This document shows, in pieces, positions 18,589 to 27,640 of a stretch of DNA of 64,000 nt; the first letter of the stretch is position 1, and every line of letters begins with the position of its first letter. Position numbers and translations under genes: made by a program. The notes under the pieces are model-generated. The model made no database searches and had not been told where the DNA came from. It was given only the letters and a program-made list of their open reading frames with translations. Location: assembly GCF_000472905.1 (NCBI RefSeq), contig NZ_AXAR01000009.1, positions 80,193-144,192 of the forward strand, read 5' to 3'. The DNA comes from Alicyclobacillus pomorum DSM 14955 (GTDB taxonomy: Bacteria; Bacillota; Bacilli; Alicyclobacillales; Alicyclobacillaceae).

Positions 18589-19184
18589 CTGGCGGCCAGA
18601 GCCGCCGCATGGGCGTGGACAAGCTCCGTCTGCCGCGACACCCCGACGCCACCACTACCGTCTTGCAACACGTGGTGCAGGTGGTCTCAGCGGTAGTCGA
18701 TGACGTGTACGTTGTGACGGCACCGGGTACGTTCCCGGAGGGGCTGTTTCCTTGCGCACACATCCTACACGATCCACACGCCCACCGCGGCCCGCTGTTT
18801 GCCCTCGCACACGCGTGGTCACAGGTGGACTGGACCGTGCGCGACGCATGCCTCGTCTGCGCGGGGGATTTGCCGGGACTCCAGCGACAGGTGTTGGACG
18901 AGCTGAAGGCCGCACTGGAGCAGGATGCGATTGCCGCCGATGGGGTTGTGGTGCGTCGAGACGGGCGGTTGCAACCGCTGCTCGCGGCCTACCGCAGTGC
19001 AGTGGGACAAGCCTGGCGCAGCGCTGTACAACACGGAGAGACCCGATTGATGCGTGTGGTGGCCGATTTGACGTGCGCTGTGGTGGATGCAGACGAGGCG
19101 CAGTGGCCAGCGTGGTGGACGCGGCCGATACATACGCCGGAGGATTACGAGGCGTGGCTGAGTGATGGGAGGAGTGGCGTGTGA
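18564..19184 (+). CDS. mobA: Molybdenum cofactor guanylyltransferase MobA
   Basis: MobA joins GMP from GTP to molybdopterin to give the guanine dinucleotide cofactor used by DMSO-reductase-family enzymes. The nucleotide-binding motif GIVLAGGQSRRMGVDKLRLP starts the protein. DPHAHRGPLFALAHAW and CAGDLPGL, the metal-binding aspartate region, follow. Length 206 is normal. GTG 18564 has GAAGGAG upstream. It overlaps fthC upstream and the moeA-like gene downstream. No Mo-enzyme gene lies in this window. Confidence 0.88.
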   Translation: MRIGGIVLAGGQSRRMGVDKLRLPRHPDATTTVLQHVVQVVSAVVDDVYVVTAPGTFPEGLFPCAHILHDPHAHRGPLFALAHAWSQVDWTVRDACLVCAGDLPGLQRQVLDELKAALEQDAIAADGVVVRRDGRLQPLLAAYRSAVGQAWRSAVQHGETRLMRVVADLTCAVVDADEAQWPAWWTRPIHTPEDYEAWLSDGRSGV

Positions 19185-20161
19185 AACGCGAAGTGCCTGT
19201 GGAGCAAGCGGTAGGCCTTGTGCTGGCTCACGATTTGACTCGAATTGTGCCCGGGGAGTTCAAAGGCCCGGTGTTTCGCAAAGGTCACGTGATTCGAGAG
19301 GAAGACATCCCCATGTTGCTGGACATCGGGAAACGCCATATCTACGTGCTGGAGATAGGGCCTGATGAAATGCACGAAAATGACGCGGCCGTCGCGATGT
19401 CCCGGGCCGTTGCAGGGGACGGGATTGTGTTTTCCGACGTCCACGAGGGCAAAGTGGTGTTGAAGGCCCGCAGTGATGGCATGCTTGCAGTGGATGAGCA
19501 ACGGATGTTCGACATCAACCGGATTGACGGCATCTCGTTGACCACCCGCCGACCGAACATTCATGTCAAAGCCGGCACTTCCGTCGCTGGCATTCGCCCA
19601 ATTCCACTGCTGATTGAGAAGCAAAAAGTAGAGAAAGTTTTGAATATCGCAACCGGCCAACCGGTTGTTGACGTGCTCCCCTACGTGGTGGACAAAGCCG
19701 TTCTCGTCACCACCGGCAGCGAGATTCAGTCGGGTCGAATCGCCGACAAAGCAGGGCCGGTTTTGGGCGAGAAACTCGCGGCCTATGGCGTACAGGTGGT
19801 TCGCCAGGTCTTTCCGGGGGACGAACAGACAGAGATTACGAAGGAAATTCAGTTGGCCTGCGAAGAAGGCATCCCGCTCGTGTGTGTCACCGGAGGTATG
19901 TCGGTGGACCCGGATGACAGATCACCGGCGGCCATTCGCGCTGCGGCCGACGAGGTGGTGACGTACGGTACGCCGATGCTGCCTGGCTCCATGTTGATGT
20001 TGGCGTACCGCGGATCGACAGCGATTTTTGGTCTCCCCGGCGCAGTCATTTACGATCCGGTGACGTCGTTCGACATCCTGCTTCCCCGCGTGTTGGCAGG
20101 TCAGAAGCTCACGCGTGACGACATCGCCCGGCTTGGCGTCGGCGGTTGGCTCAATGCGTAA
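19181..20161 (+). CDS. MoeA-like molybdopterin-binding protein, short form
   Basis: This 326-residue protein carries the MoCF (MogA/MoeA) domain that binds molybdopterin and takes part in molybdate insertion. The C-terminal half shows VTTGSEIQSGRI, CVTGGMSVDPDDRSPAAI and GTPMLPGSMLMLAYRGSTAIFGLPGAVI, which form the MPT-binding site. The N-terminal 130 residues are shorter than in true MoeA (about 400 residues) and look like one reduced domain. This is the free-standing molybdopterin-binding family known from Firmicutes. Whether it substitutes for MoeA is not clear. GTG 19181 overlaps the mobA stop. Confidence 0.8.
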   Translation: MKREVPVEQAVGLVLAHDLTRIVPGEFKGPVFRKGHVIREEDIPMLLDIGKRHIYVLEIGPDEMHENDAAVAMSRAVAGDGIVFSDVHEGKVVLKARSDGMLAVDEQRMFDINRIDGISLTTRRPNIHVKAGTSVAGIRPIPLLIEKQKVEKVLNIATGQPVVDVLPYVVDKAVLVTTGSEIQSGRIADKAGPVLGEKLAAYGVQVVRQVFPGDEQTEITKEIQLACEEGIPLVCVTGGMSVDPDDRSPAAIRAAADEVVTYGTPMLPGSMLMLAYRGSTAIFGLPGAVIYDPVTSFDILLPRVLAGQKLTRDDIARLGVGGWLNA

Positions 20162-20717
20162 CGAAAGTACTTCTCGGACAGGGCGACCGTTCGTGGTGTC
20201 GGTGGTTGGTCCTCAGGACGCCGGAAAGACCACCTTGATTGCCCGGATGTGCGTGGAGTGGCGAAAGATGGGACTGCACGTCGGTGTCCTCAAGCACGAC
20301 GGACACGCGGATGCGCGTGGCTGGGACGACTGGGAAAAGCCGGACAGCGACACCGTTCGCTATGCGCAGGCAGGCGCCGCCGTCACGATGGTCGCCGGCG
20401 GCGGACAGACCTTGCTCCGCGTGACAGCAGACAAGGATGCGGACCACGTGGAAGCGCTCTGCCGCCGGATGGTGGATGCTGCTGCGAGCAGTGGAACACC
20501 CCTCGACATCATCATAGTGGAAGGCTACAAGTCTAGTCGATTGAAAAAGGTCGTGCCCGTCCGCCGTCCATCGGATGTGGCGTGGCTGAACCGTCAAGCG
20601 CTGCAGAATGTGTACGCGGTGGTCAGCTCACCCGAAGTGGCCCATCTTGTCGGAGACTCGTGGCGAGTGTATGATGAGGACGACGTGGTTCAGCTTTGCT
20701 ACCATCTCGGGAGGTGA
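20154..20717 (+). CDS. mobB: Molybdopterin-guanine dinucleotide biosynthesis adaptor MobB
   Basis: MobB is a GTP-binding partner of MobA. The 187-residue protein has a P-loop [16 protein letters not shown] near residue 14, [19 protein letters not shown] after it, and [15 protein letters not shown], the typical MobB Walker B region. ATG 20154 overlaps the preceding TAA. An in-frame GTG at 20115 would add 13 residues coded inside the moeA-like gene. It is followed eight bases later by tatA, linking cofactor assembly to the folded-protein export system. Confidence 0.9.
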   Translation: MRNESTSRTGRPFVVSVVGPQDAGKTTLIARMCVEWRKMGLHVGVLKHDGHADARGWDDWEKPDSDTVRYAQAGAAVTMVAGGGQTLLRVTADKDADHVEALCRRMVDAAASSGTPLDIIIVEGYKSSRLKKVVPVRRPSDVAWLNRQALQNVYAVVSSPEVAHLVGDSWRVYDEDDVVQLCYHLGR

Positions 20718-20724
20718 GGTTTCA

Positions 20725-20973
20725 GTGTTAGGAAACATCGGTATCCCTGGCCTGATACTCATATTGATTGCACTACTCCTGGTGTTTGGTCCAAGTAAGC
20801 TCCCGGAGATTGGAAAGGCGTTTGGCAAAGGCCTCAAAGAGTTCAAAGATGCCACAAAGGGCATTATGGACGACGAGAATAAGATCACGCGCGAAAACTC
20901 GCAAGATTCCGTGCAGTCCAGCTCGCCTGTGAAAGTAGAGCCGATTGATTTGAAGTCGGACGAGCAACGCTGA
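20725..20973 (+). CDS. tatA: Sec-independent protein translocase TatA
   Basis: TatA forms the size-variable pore of the twin-arginine translocase, which exports folded proteins including many molybdoenzymes. The 82-residue protein has the N-terminal helix [26 protein letters not shown], followed by the amphipathic [15 protein letters not shown] and an acidic tail. GTG 20725 follows GGGAGGTGAGG. The frame continues upstream into mobB, but that extension destroys the family N-terminus. tatC follows after 29 bases. Confidence 0.94.
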   Translation: MLGNIGIPGLILILIALLLVFGPSKLPEIGKAFGKGLKEFKDATKGIMDDENKITRENSQDSVQSSSPVKVEPIDLKSDEQR

Positions 20974-21002
20974 AGTCGCTTGCAACGCATTGGAGGCTGG
21001 CG

Positions 21003-21746
21003 ATGGCACCGTCGCGAATGACCTTTGTTGAACACCTGTCAGACTTGCGAAAACGCATCATCTACGTCTGTGTCGTGTTTGTCGTGTTGATGGCAGCAAG
21101 TCTTGCTTTTGTTGCGAACATTTACAGTTATCTAGTTTCTCCGCTCGTGCGCGAGGGATACAAGTTGATGGTGACCTCGCCAGGTGAAGTGATTACGGTG
21201 TACATGGGCATCGCCGGGTTTGTGAGCGTAGGGCTCACGATGCCGTTTGCGCTGTATCAGATCTGGAAATTCGTCCAACCCGGACTGACGCCCGTGGAAC
21301 GGCGCTATGCGCTGCGCCTGCTGCCCGTTACGCTGTTCATGTTTGTTCTGGGACTATGCTTTTCGTGGTTCATCGTGTTCCCAACCATCTTGCACTTCCT
21401 GCTTAACATCGCACACCAGCACTTCACCGTCATGTTGAGGGCAGGCTCTTACTTCGGGTTCATCATGAACATCTGTCTGCCCTTGTCGCTCATTTTCGAA
21501 CTGCCGATTGCGGTGGTGTTTCTGACCCGAATTGGCGTCATGACGCCGCGGTATCTCAGAAAAGTACGGCGGTTTGCGTACCTGATTTGCGTCGTTATCG
21601 GGGTGCTCATCAGCCCGCCCGAATTGATTTCTCATCTGAGTGTGGTTGTCCCCATGATTTTGCTGTATGAAGTGAGCATAGTCCTGTCGGCCCTTGTCGA
21701 GAATAAGCGCGGTCAAGCGGCACCGAAAACGGGCAAGGAAGGGTAG
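21003..21746 (+). CDS. tatC: Sec-independent protein translocase TatC
   Basis: TatC is the membrane receptor for twin-arginine signal peptides. The 247-residue protein has six predicted helices, begins MTFVEHLSDLRKRI with the conserved cytoplasmic glutamate and arginine, and carries the motif FALYQIWKFVQPGLTPVERR. The C-terminus ends in a basic tail. GGAGG precedes the ATG. With tatA it forms a minimal TatAC system of the B. subtilis TatAy-Cy kind. The position just before groES is shared with B. subtilis. Confidence 0.95.
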   Translation: MAPSRMTFVEHLSDLRKRIIYVCVVFVVLMAASLAFVANIYSYLVSPLVREGYKLMVTSPGEVITVYMGIAGFVSVGLTMPFALYQIWKFVQPGLTPVERRYALRLLPVTLFMFVLGLCFSWFIVFPTILHFLLNIAHQHFTVMLRAGSYFGFIMNICLPLSLIFELPIAVVFLTRIGVMTPRYLRKVRRFAYLICVVIGVLISPPELISHLSVVVPMILLYEVSIVLSALVENKRGQAAPKTGKEG

Positions 21747-21812
21747 GAAAATGGCCAGATTTTTGGCCCGTTACAAGCTGCCCCAGCCAACAAATTTTTG
21801 TGCAAGGATCTC

Positions 21813-21841
21813 TTGCAAACACGGCAGCCCTTGAGTAATAT
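21813..21841 (+). promoter_or_regulatory. Sigma-A promoter of groESL
   Basis: TTGCAA (21813-21818) and TAATAT (21836-21841) are separated by 17 bases. The start site would fall at the left edge of the CIRCE operator, the standard geometry for HrcA repression. Confidence 0.85.
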
Positions 21842-21852
21842 AAGTCTTGGAT

Positions 21853-21879
21853 TTAGCACTCACGCAAGACGAGTGCTAA
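21853..21879 (+). promoter_or_regulatory. CIRCE operator (HrcA binding site)
   Basis: This is a perfect inverted repeat TTAGCACTC-N9-GAGTGCTAA, the CIRCE consensus. HrcA bound here represses groESL and is released on heat shock. hrcA itself is not in the window. Confidence 0.98.
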
Positions 21880-21913
21880 CAAATGAACTCAGACATTCAA
21901 GGAGGGTTCTTAC

Positions 21914-22198
21914 ATGGTAAAACCACTCGCTGACCGTGTGGTTGTACGCCCGCTTTCCCGTGAGGAAAAGACAGCTAGCGGCATCGTTTTGCCGGACACT
22001 GCAAAAGAAAAGCCGCAAGAAGGCGAAGTCATTGCAGTTGGACCGGGCCGTTTCGAAGACGGAAAGCGCGTTGAACTGGAAGTTAAAGTCGGCGACCGCG
22101 TGATCTACTCCAAGTACGCGGGTACCGAAGTGAAGATTGATAACGACGAACTGCTGATTCTCCGCGAGAGCGACATTCTCGCGATTGTTGAAAAGTAA
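21914..22198 (+). CDS. groES: Co-chaperonin GroES
   Basis: GroES is the heptameric lid of the GroEL folding chamber. The 94-residue protein begins [14 protein letters not shown], has [17 protein letters not shown] as the mobile loop that contacts GroEL, and ends [13 protein letters not shown]. Start ATG 21914 has AAGGAGGG. It is the first gene of the CIRCE-controlled operon, 32 bases before groEL. Confidence 0.98.
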   Translation: MVKPLADRVVVRPLSREEKTASGIVLPDTAKEKPQEGEVIAVGPGRFEDGKRVELEVKVGDRVIYSKYAGTEVKIDNDELLILRESDILAIVEK

Positions 22199-22215
22199 CC
22201 TACATATTTCACTGA

Positions 22216-23850
<1,635 letters not shown>

Positions 23851-23870
23851 TTTCGGGCCCAGCCCGCTCG

Positions 23871-23906
23871 GGAGAATCCCTGTTTCGACAGGGGTTCTCC
23901 TTTTTT
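23871..23906 (+). terminator. Intrinsic terminator after groEL
   Basis: GGAGAATCCCTGT (23871-23883) pairs with ACAGGGGTTCTCC (23888-23900) around TTCG and is followed by six T residues. It ends the groESL transcript. Confidence 0.92.
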
Positions 23907-24046
23907 GTTGTGGCGGTTTGCAAATCGTTTTCTAATCCTCGTGTTTCGGAAGTCTTTTCGACGCGTTGACGCCTGTCACTGGAAACTCCATCTCACGAAG
24001 AAGTGGGGACAATTTGTTATACTTGTTTCGGGAAGGAGGGGTATTT

Positions 24047-24466
24047 GTGAAGAAGTTTCTTACCACTGTGATAGTATTGGCGATTGTCGTCGTTGGTGTC
24101 GGTTGGTACGCGAAGAATATGCTCGTAAATAAAGTCAGTGCGAAAGTGGTTTCTTTACTCAATTCCCCGGAGCTAAAACAACGGATCAATGAGGCATTGA
24201 ACAATCCGGAAGTCCAATACCTGATACACAAGTATGCATCCCAAGACACAGGCGGATTGACTTTTAAAAGCCAACAGGACGCCATTGAATATGCCATCAA
24301 TCATATGTCCCCAGGCGAAGATATGAAATTGCTACAAGCTTACAATGAAAGAGACTCCCTCACGCCTGAGCAAGAGAAAGAACTGGCACAAGAAGTTCTT
24401 TCGCAGTTTTCGCCGCAGCAGCTTGCAGCCATTGCGAAGACGTTTGACACGGGAACCAATCAATAA
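24047..24466 (+). CDS. Small membrane-anchored protein, unrecognised
   Basis: This 139-residue protein has one N-terminal hydrophobic segment (about residues 4-22) after KK, so it is secreted or anchored with its body outside. The rest is helical and charged, with FKSQQDAIEYAINHMSPGEDMKLL and ERDSLTPEQEKELAQEVLSQFSPQQLAAIAKTF. I do not recognise the family. GTG 24047 follows GGAAGGAGGGG. The frame stays open upstream to 23966, but without a good ribosome site. It is monocistronic. Codon use is a little more AT-rich than the flanking housekeeping genes, consistent with the start of an accessory stretch. Confidence 0.7.
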   Translation: MKKFLTTVIVLAIVVVGVGWYAKNMLVNKVSAKVVSLLNSPELKQRINEALNNPEVQYLIHKYASQDTGGLTFKSQQDAIEYAINHMSPGEDMKLLQAYNERDSLTPEQEKELAQEVLSQFSPQQLAAIAKTFDTGTNQ

Positions 24467-24590
24467 ACCAATCACTTTATCGCCTGGATAAACACCAATC
24501 TATTATGCTCCTTCCGTTTGTTCAAGGTGTGTTTATGTGAACGCCTGCCTGGCCATAATGCAATGGTGAGCTTCTCTCTTCCCCACAATG

Positions 24591-24621
24591 GCCCTCATCC
24601 GTATGGAATGGGGGCATTTTT
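24591..24621 (+). terminator. Intrinsic terminator upstream of the cupin gene
   Basis: GCCCTCATCC (24591-24600) pairs imperfectly with GGAATGGGGGC (24605-24615), followed by ATTTTTG. It probably ends the transcript of the small membrane protein gene, whose stop is 125 bases upstream. Confidence 0.6.
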
Positions 24622-24684
24622 GTTTCGTGCCAAAGAGTAGGTGACACAGTAGAGCGCTCTCGATGAAGCGGAGGCCCAGTAGCA

Positions 24685-24725
24685 ACCCGTTCCCCTCGGG
24701 CATAGTTTACCCAGAAGGGGAGGGT
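24685..24725 (+). promoter_or_regulatory. Hairpin that would cover the cupin Shine-Dalgarno
   Basis: ACCC (24685-24688) and CCCC (24692-24695) can pair with GGGT (24722-24725) and GGGG (24717-24720), with an inner GGG/CCC pair. The paired GGGGAGGG is the only Shine-Dalgarno for the cupin ATG at 24734. Translation could therefore depend on opening this structure. Confidence 0.4.
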
Positions 24726-24733
24726 ACTGTTCA

Positions 24734-25318
24734 ATGCATGATTCCGTTTTGCAGTCTCCAGACCTAACACTGAAAGCCGATTCCAACGCAGTGGTAAATT
24801 ACAAACGAGACGCACATAATTACATCACTCAGCTGTTTGGAGAGCAATTTCCAGCGATAAAAAACGGCTTTTTCAATGTCTATATGAGCAAGGGTATCAT
24901 CATCCAACCCCATTGGCATACGAATGTGACGGAGATGGTGATTGTAGTCAGTGGTAAAGTCATCACGTCTGTTTTTGACCCATTTACTCAAGAACTTCTG
25001 ACTTACAAGCTGAGCCCTGGTCAAGTATCCGTGTTTCCGAAGGGATGGTTTCACTGGATTGTGGCGAAAAGCGATAACGTTCATATCCTAGCCATCTTTG
25101 ACCATCCGACACCAGACATTGTGTACGGATCGGACTTCCTGCGTGCTACGCCGAAGGAAATCATGCATCGGGCTTACGGCGTGAATGAAGAGGATTATGC
25201 CGAAGCAGTGGCACCGATTAAGGAATCCGTCATTCTGGGCCCCCCAGTCGGCGACGGAAAACCAATGACTCGGCAACGGCCCGGTCAGCAACCGGGATGG
25301 CAGTATTGGGATCCGTGA
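24734..25318 (+). CDS. Cupin-domain protein
   Basis: This single-cupin protein of 194 residues has motif 1 as IIQPHWHTNVTEMVIVVSGKV (His, His, Glu metal ligands, about residues 56-76) and motif 2 as SVFPKGWFHWIVAKSDN with the fourth histidine. A metal-dependent oxalate decarboxylase/oxidase, isomerase or germin-like role is possible, but the substrate is not evident. The C-terminus is rich in Pro, Gln and Gly (GKPMTRQRPGQQPGWQYW). The gene is monocistronic, flanked by terminators, with a leader hairpin over its ribosome site. No signal peptide is seen. Confidence 0.8.
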   Translation: MHDSVLQSPDLTLKADSNAVVNYKRDAHNYITQLFGEQFPAIKNGFFNVYMSKGIIIQPHWHTNVTEMVIVVSGKVITSVFDPFTQELLTYKLSPGQVSVFPKGWFHWIVAKSDNVHILAIFDHPTPDIVYGSDFLRATPKEIMHRAYGVNEEDYAEAVAPIKESVILGPPVGDGKPMTRQRPGQQPGWQYWDP

Positions 25319-25370
25319 GCATGCACACACCCACACTGAACACGCATGGGTGCGTCTCTCTTCTCTATAC

Positions 25371-25404
25371 AAACGCCCTCGTCCATTATTGGATGAGGGC
25401 GTTT
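25371..25404 (+). terminator. Intrinsic terminator after the cupin gene
   Basis: AACGCCCTCGTCCA (25372-25385) pairs with TGGATGAGGGCGTT (25390-25403) around TTAT, followed by TT. The symmetrical hairpin may work in both directions. Confidence 0.85.
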
Positions 25405-25515
25405 TGCTTCGTGCCGACGAGTCCGCACCGTGCCATGGGCAGAACAAGCAGCGGCTCCATCTCACGTTCTATGTCGCGCTCTCTTTTCGAGCTCTTTTCT
25501 TCGCCTTCCGGTTAC

Positions 25516-25907
25516 TCAGGCTTCCGAAGGTATCTCTTCTTTCACCTTTGAGGATAACGTGGACAGCACCTCGTTTTTCAGGAACCAGCAAAGGACAACC
25601 ACGACGAGCGAGACCACGAACGAGACCCAATACAGATGCTGAAACGCGTGCGCAAACACCGTTTTGATCTGCTCCACGATTTTCACGTCGAGCCCTTCGG
25701 GAATGCCGCCTTTTGCCACCTGACCGAGGGTTCCGGCGCTGTCCATCGGCAGTTTACCGATTAATTTACTCATTCCGGACGTAATCTGCGATGCGAGCAT
25801 GCTGCCGTAGATGCTGACACCAATCGTCATTCCGACGGATTGAAACAGGGTGACCGAAGACAAGGCAATGCCGCTGTGTTCCTTGGGTACCGATTCCTGT
25901 ACGGGCG
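25516..25907 (-). pseudogene. C-terminal remnant of a DHA2 MFS efflux transporter
   Basis: The frame encodes the last two membrane helices of an EmrB/QacA-type exporter: VQESVPKEHSGIALSSVTLFQSVGMTIGVSIYG, then an extracellular loop, then HLYWVSFVVSLVVVVLCWFL and a short tail. Similarity to the family starts upstream of any start codon and runs back to an in-frame TAA within the end of the SRAP gene. The N-terminal 12 helices and the promoter are missing. This is a truncated leftover, best explained by a rearrangement joining the SRAP gene to the middle of the transporter gene. A TTG at 25863 could start a 115-residue peptide but is not convincing. Confidence 0.75.
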
Positions 25908-25912
25908 TTTTG

Positions 25913-26578
25913 TCATTTTACCTTCTCAATACACTCCGGTCCATCATTCCGCACATTCCCGACCAACTCAGGCACTCGGTACGCGTACATCTCGCCCTCA
26001 TACGGCTGCAGTACGGACATCACCGTGTCAGTGTCCGTGATGCTGCGGTCCAGCCACATGTCCATGGTGTCTTTCGTCAGTATCACCGGCATTCTGTCGT
26101 GCAGATGGCGCATGAACAGATTCGGATCACACGTGATGATTGTGCAGGAGTGTACTTTCTTCTTTCCGTCTGGTGACCGCCACGTACTCCACAACCCGGC
26201 CATGCCGAACACATCCTGCTTCTTGAGGCGGATCCGGTACGGCTTTTTGGTCGTGCGGTGCCACTCGTATATTCCATCAGCGACGATGACACACCTTTTC
26301 CTGCTCACTAGGTTTCGGAACGACGGTGCCACCAGTAGTGTTTCTGACCGCGCATTGAAGGTGTTAAACGTCGTTGTCTCCGTCTCAGACCACTCCGGAA
26401 TCAATCCCCACCGCAGTTGTCCAGCGCGGCGTTCCCTGCCGTCAGAGATGACAGCCATGACCTTCTGCGTAGGCGCTATGTTGTATCGTGGGGGATAGCG
26501 AAATCCGTAGTCGGTGAGCTCAAAGTAATCCATCATGAAAGACCAATCTTCATAGGCCATCGTAAACCGTCCGCACAT
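25913..26578 (-). CDS. SRAP-family (HMCES/YedK-like) abasic-site protein
   Basis: Members of this SOS-response-associated family crosslink to abasic sites in single-stranded DNA through Cys2. The protein begins MCGRFTM with that cysteine and has RYNIAPTQ, the NARSET motif, RCVIVADGIYEWH (active glutamate) and MRHLHDRMPVIL (active histidine). Its 221 residues are the normal length. GAGGTGAT precedes the ATG. A LexA box lies between its -35 and -10, so damage induction is expected. Its stop lies at the breakpoint of the MFS remnant. Confidence 0.92.
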   Translation of the reverse strand: MCGRFTMAYEDWSFMMDYFELTDYGFRYPPRYNIAPTQKVMAVISDGRERRAGQLRWGLIPEWSETETTTFNTFNARSETLLVAPSFRNLVSRKRCVIVADGIYEWHRTTKKPYRIRLKKQDVFGMAGLWSTWRSPDGKKKVHSCTIITCDPNLFMRHLHDRMPVILTKDTMDMWLDRSITDTDTVMSVLQPYEGEMYAYRVPELVGNVRNDGPECIEKVK

Positions 26579-26623
26579 GATAAATCACCTCGAGAGAACT
26601 TTGATCTCGATGTAGCATATCCT

Positions 26624-26653
26624 ATACTATGCGAACGTATGTTCGAATATCAA
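26624..26653 (-). promoter_or_regulatory. SOS promoter of the SRAP gene with LexA box
   Basis: On the minus strand TTGATA (26653-26648) and TAGTAT (26629-26624) are 18 bases apart. Between them lies CGAACGTATGTTCG (26632-26645), which fits the Bacillus LexA consensus CGAAC-N4-GTTCG exactly. Binding there would block RNA polymerase. Confidence 0.9.
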
Positions 26654-26708
26654 GGTGAGATGGTTGGTTCGATGATCCATGAGGGGGTTCTTGTTTGACC
26701 ATATAAAA

Positions 26709-26737
26709 AGACCCCCACTCATTTCATCGTGGAGGCC
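26709..26737 (-). terminator. Leftward intrinsic terminator
   Basis: On the minus strand CCTCCAC and GTGGGGG pair with one mismatch around a 10-base loop, followed by TCTTTTT. It sits at the end of the frame that continues the 26858-27118 ORF after a shift. Confidence 0.55.
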
Positions 26738-26857
26738 TTCGTACACGGTATGCATTTCGTTTCCCTATATCACGGCGATAGCTAGTCCTTCCTTGTCGGC
26801 TTTGCAGCTGGGGTACAAGTTGTTTGATGTGGTTAATCAGCCCTTGGAGTGCAGATA

Positions 26858-27118
26858 CTAATGCTTGTGTAAACGTCTTTTTGCGGATGTTACGTTGGTG
26901 TCAACAATAGGAGTGGTGATTTGTGTGGCTGTTGCTTGGGCTGGTGTTTGGGGGCCTACTTGGGAGCTTGTCGGTGCTGTGGCTGGCGCACTGGTTTCTG
27001 CGGCGGCTTTGGCCGGAGAAGGAGTAGCAGGAGCAGGGGCCATATCAGGGCCATTTCGTGCATTTCCTTCAATCTCTTGAATTTTCCGATCAGTACAACT
27101 GAAGATCACGAACTTCAC
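26858..27118 (-). CDS. Pro/Ala/Thr-rich small protein, possibly frameshifted
   Basis: GTG 27118 behind GAGGG opens an 86-residue frame: a 25-residue ordinary start (KFVIFSCTDRKIQEIEGNA), then a low-complexity Pro/Ala/Thr/Gln stretch, ending AKRRLHKH. No family is recognised. Just before the stop the sequence contains five A residues. From there a -1 frame runs on for about 45 codons (FTQALVSALQGLINHIKQL, then an Arg-rich tail) to a TGA at 26724 that lies inside the terminator. This suggests one longer gene broken, or joined, by a frameshift. The gene is weakly supported. Confidence 0.35.
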   Translation of the reverse strand: MKFVIFSCTDRKIQEIEGNARNGPDMAPAPATPSPAKAAAETSAPATAPTSSQVGPQTPAQATATQITTPIVDTNVTSAKRRLHKH

Positions 27119-27156
27119 ATGTCCAATCCCTCTGCGGAGTAGCGGTGAACAAAGAC

Positions 27157-27181
27157 AGCCCACACATGGTAGGTGTGGGCT
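27157..27181 (-). terminator. Strong hairpin between two short leftward ORFs
   Basis: AGCCCACAC (27173-27181 on the minus strand) pairs with GTGTGGGCT, followed by GTCTTTG. It is a likely terminator or attenuator for the 56-residue membrane protein gene. Confidence 0.6.
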
Positions 27182-27195
27182 AGTTGTTTCGAGTA

Positions 27196-27366
27196 TCAGA
27201 ACTCGACAATCGGTTGCAGTGCACCCGCCGCTTCGCCGATGATCCGAAGATCCTGTTCATCACGGCGGCGACGAGCTGGATTATTGGTCATCAGAGCATC
27301 CAGCATGAAGTACGCAACCATACAGAGCAGCGTACCTGCAGCGACCAATAACAAAGGTTCTTTCAT
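27196..27366 (-). CDS. Small single-pass membrane protein (56 residues)
   Basis: ATG 27366 stands after AAGAAAGGGGGTG, a strong Shine-Dalgarno. The product is MKEPLLLVAAGTLLCMVAYFML, one membrane helix, followed by DALMTNNPARRRRDEQDL and EAAGALQPIVEF. The ARRRR cluster after the helix predicts a cytoplasmic C-terminus. No family is recognised. It is followed by a strong hairpin. No promoter is clear in the sequence behind it, but the start context makes it a credible gene. Confidence 0.55.
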   Translation of the reverse strand: MKEPLLLVAAGTLLCMVAYFMLDALMTNNPARRRRDEQDLRIIGEAAGALQPIVEF

Positions 27367-27457
27367 TTCAGCACCCCCTTTCTTGAGGAAGGGTTCACCG
27401 GAAGCCGAGCTCCTTATACAGTGTTTGTGCTGAGAACTACATTGAATTCCGTGGGAT
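27367..27457. other. Short spacer with nothing recognised
   Basis: I see no gene or strong structure here. It separates the 56-residue membrane protein start from the first of the two tandem RNA-like units. Confidence 0.4.
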
Positions 27458-27640
27458 AAAAAAAGACGCTCACCTCAGTGAGCGTGACATATCGAAAAGG
27501 AGAGAGGGAATCGTCACTGGCCACACACTACACCAGCGACGGTTGAGACAAACGCGAGCACTCAACCCAAGAAAGAGTGTACAGGATAAATGTTTAAAAT
27601 ATGTGTACAGATTGTGGAGAGATTGTGGTTAGGGTGTGAA
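27458..27640 (-). ncRNA. Tandem structured RNA candidate, copy A
   Basis: Read leftward, this unit starts near a conserved 17-mer (TAACCACAATCTCTCCA, 27631-27615) and passes TGTACACT (27583-27576). It then has hairpin 2 (CTCAAC/GTTGAG arms 27561-27566 and 27542-27547) and hairpin 1 (CCAG/CTGG core, 27512-27541). It ends with an intrinsic terminator (ACGCTCAC/GTGAGCGT, 27466-27485, then seven U). Copy B has the same layout. Hairpin 2 differs entirely in sequence between copies yet remains paired. A weak promoter (TTGTCG-N17-TGATAT) lies just to the right on the minus strand. Function is unknown. Confidence 0.5.
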
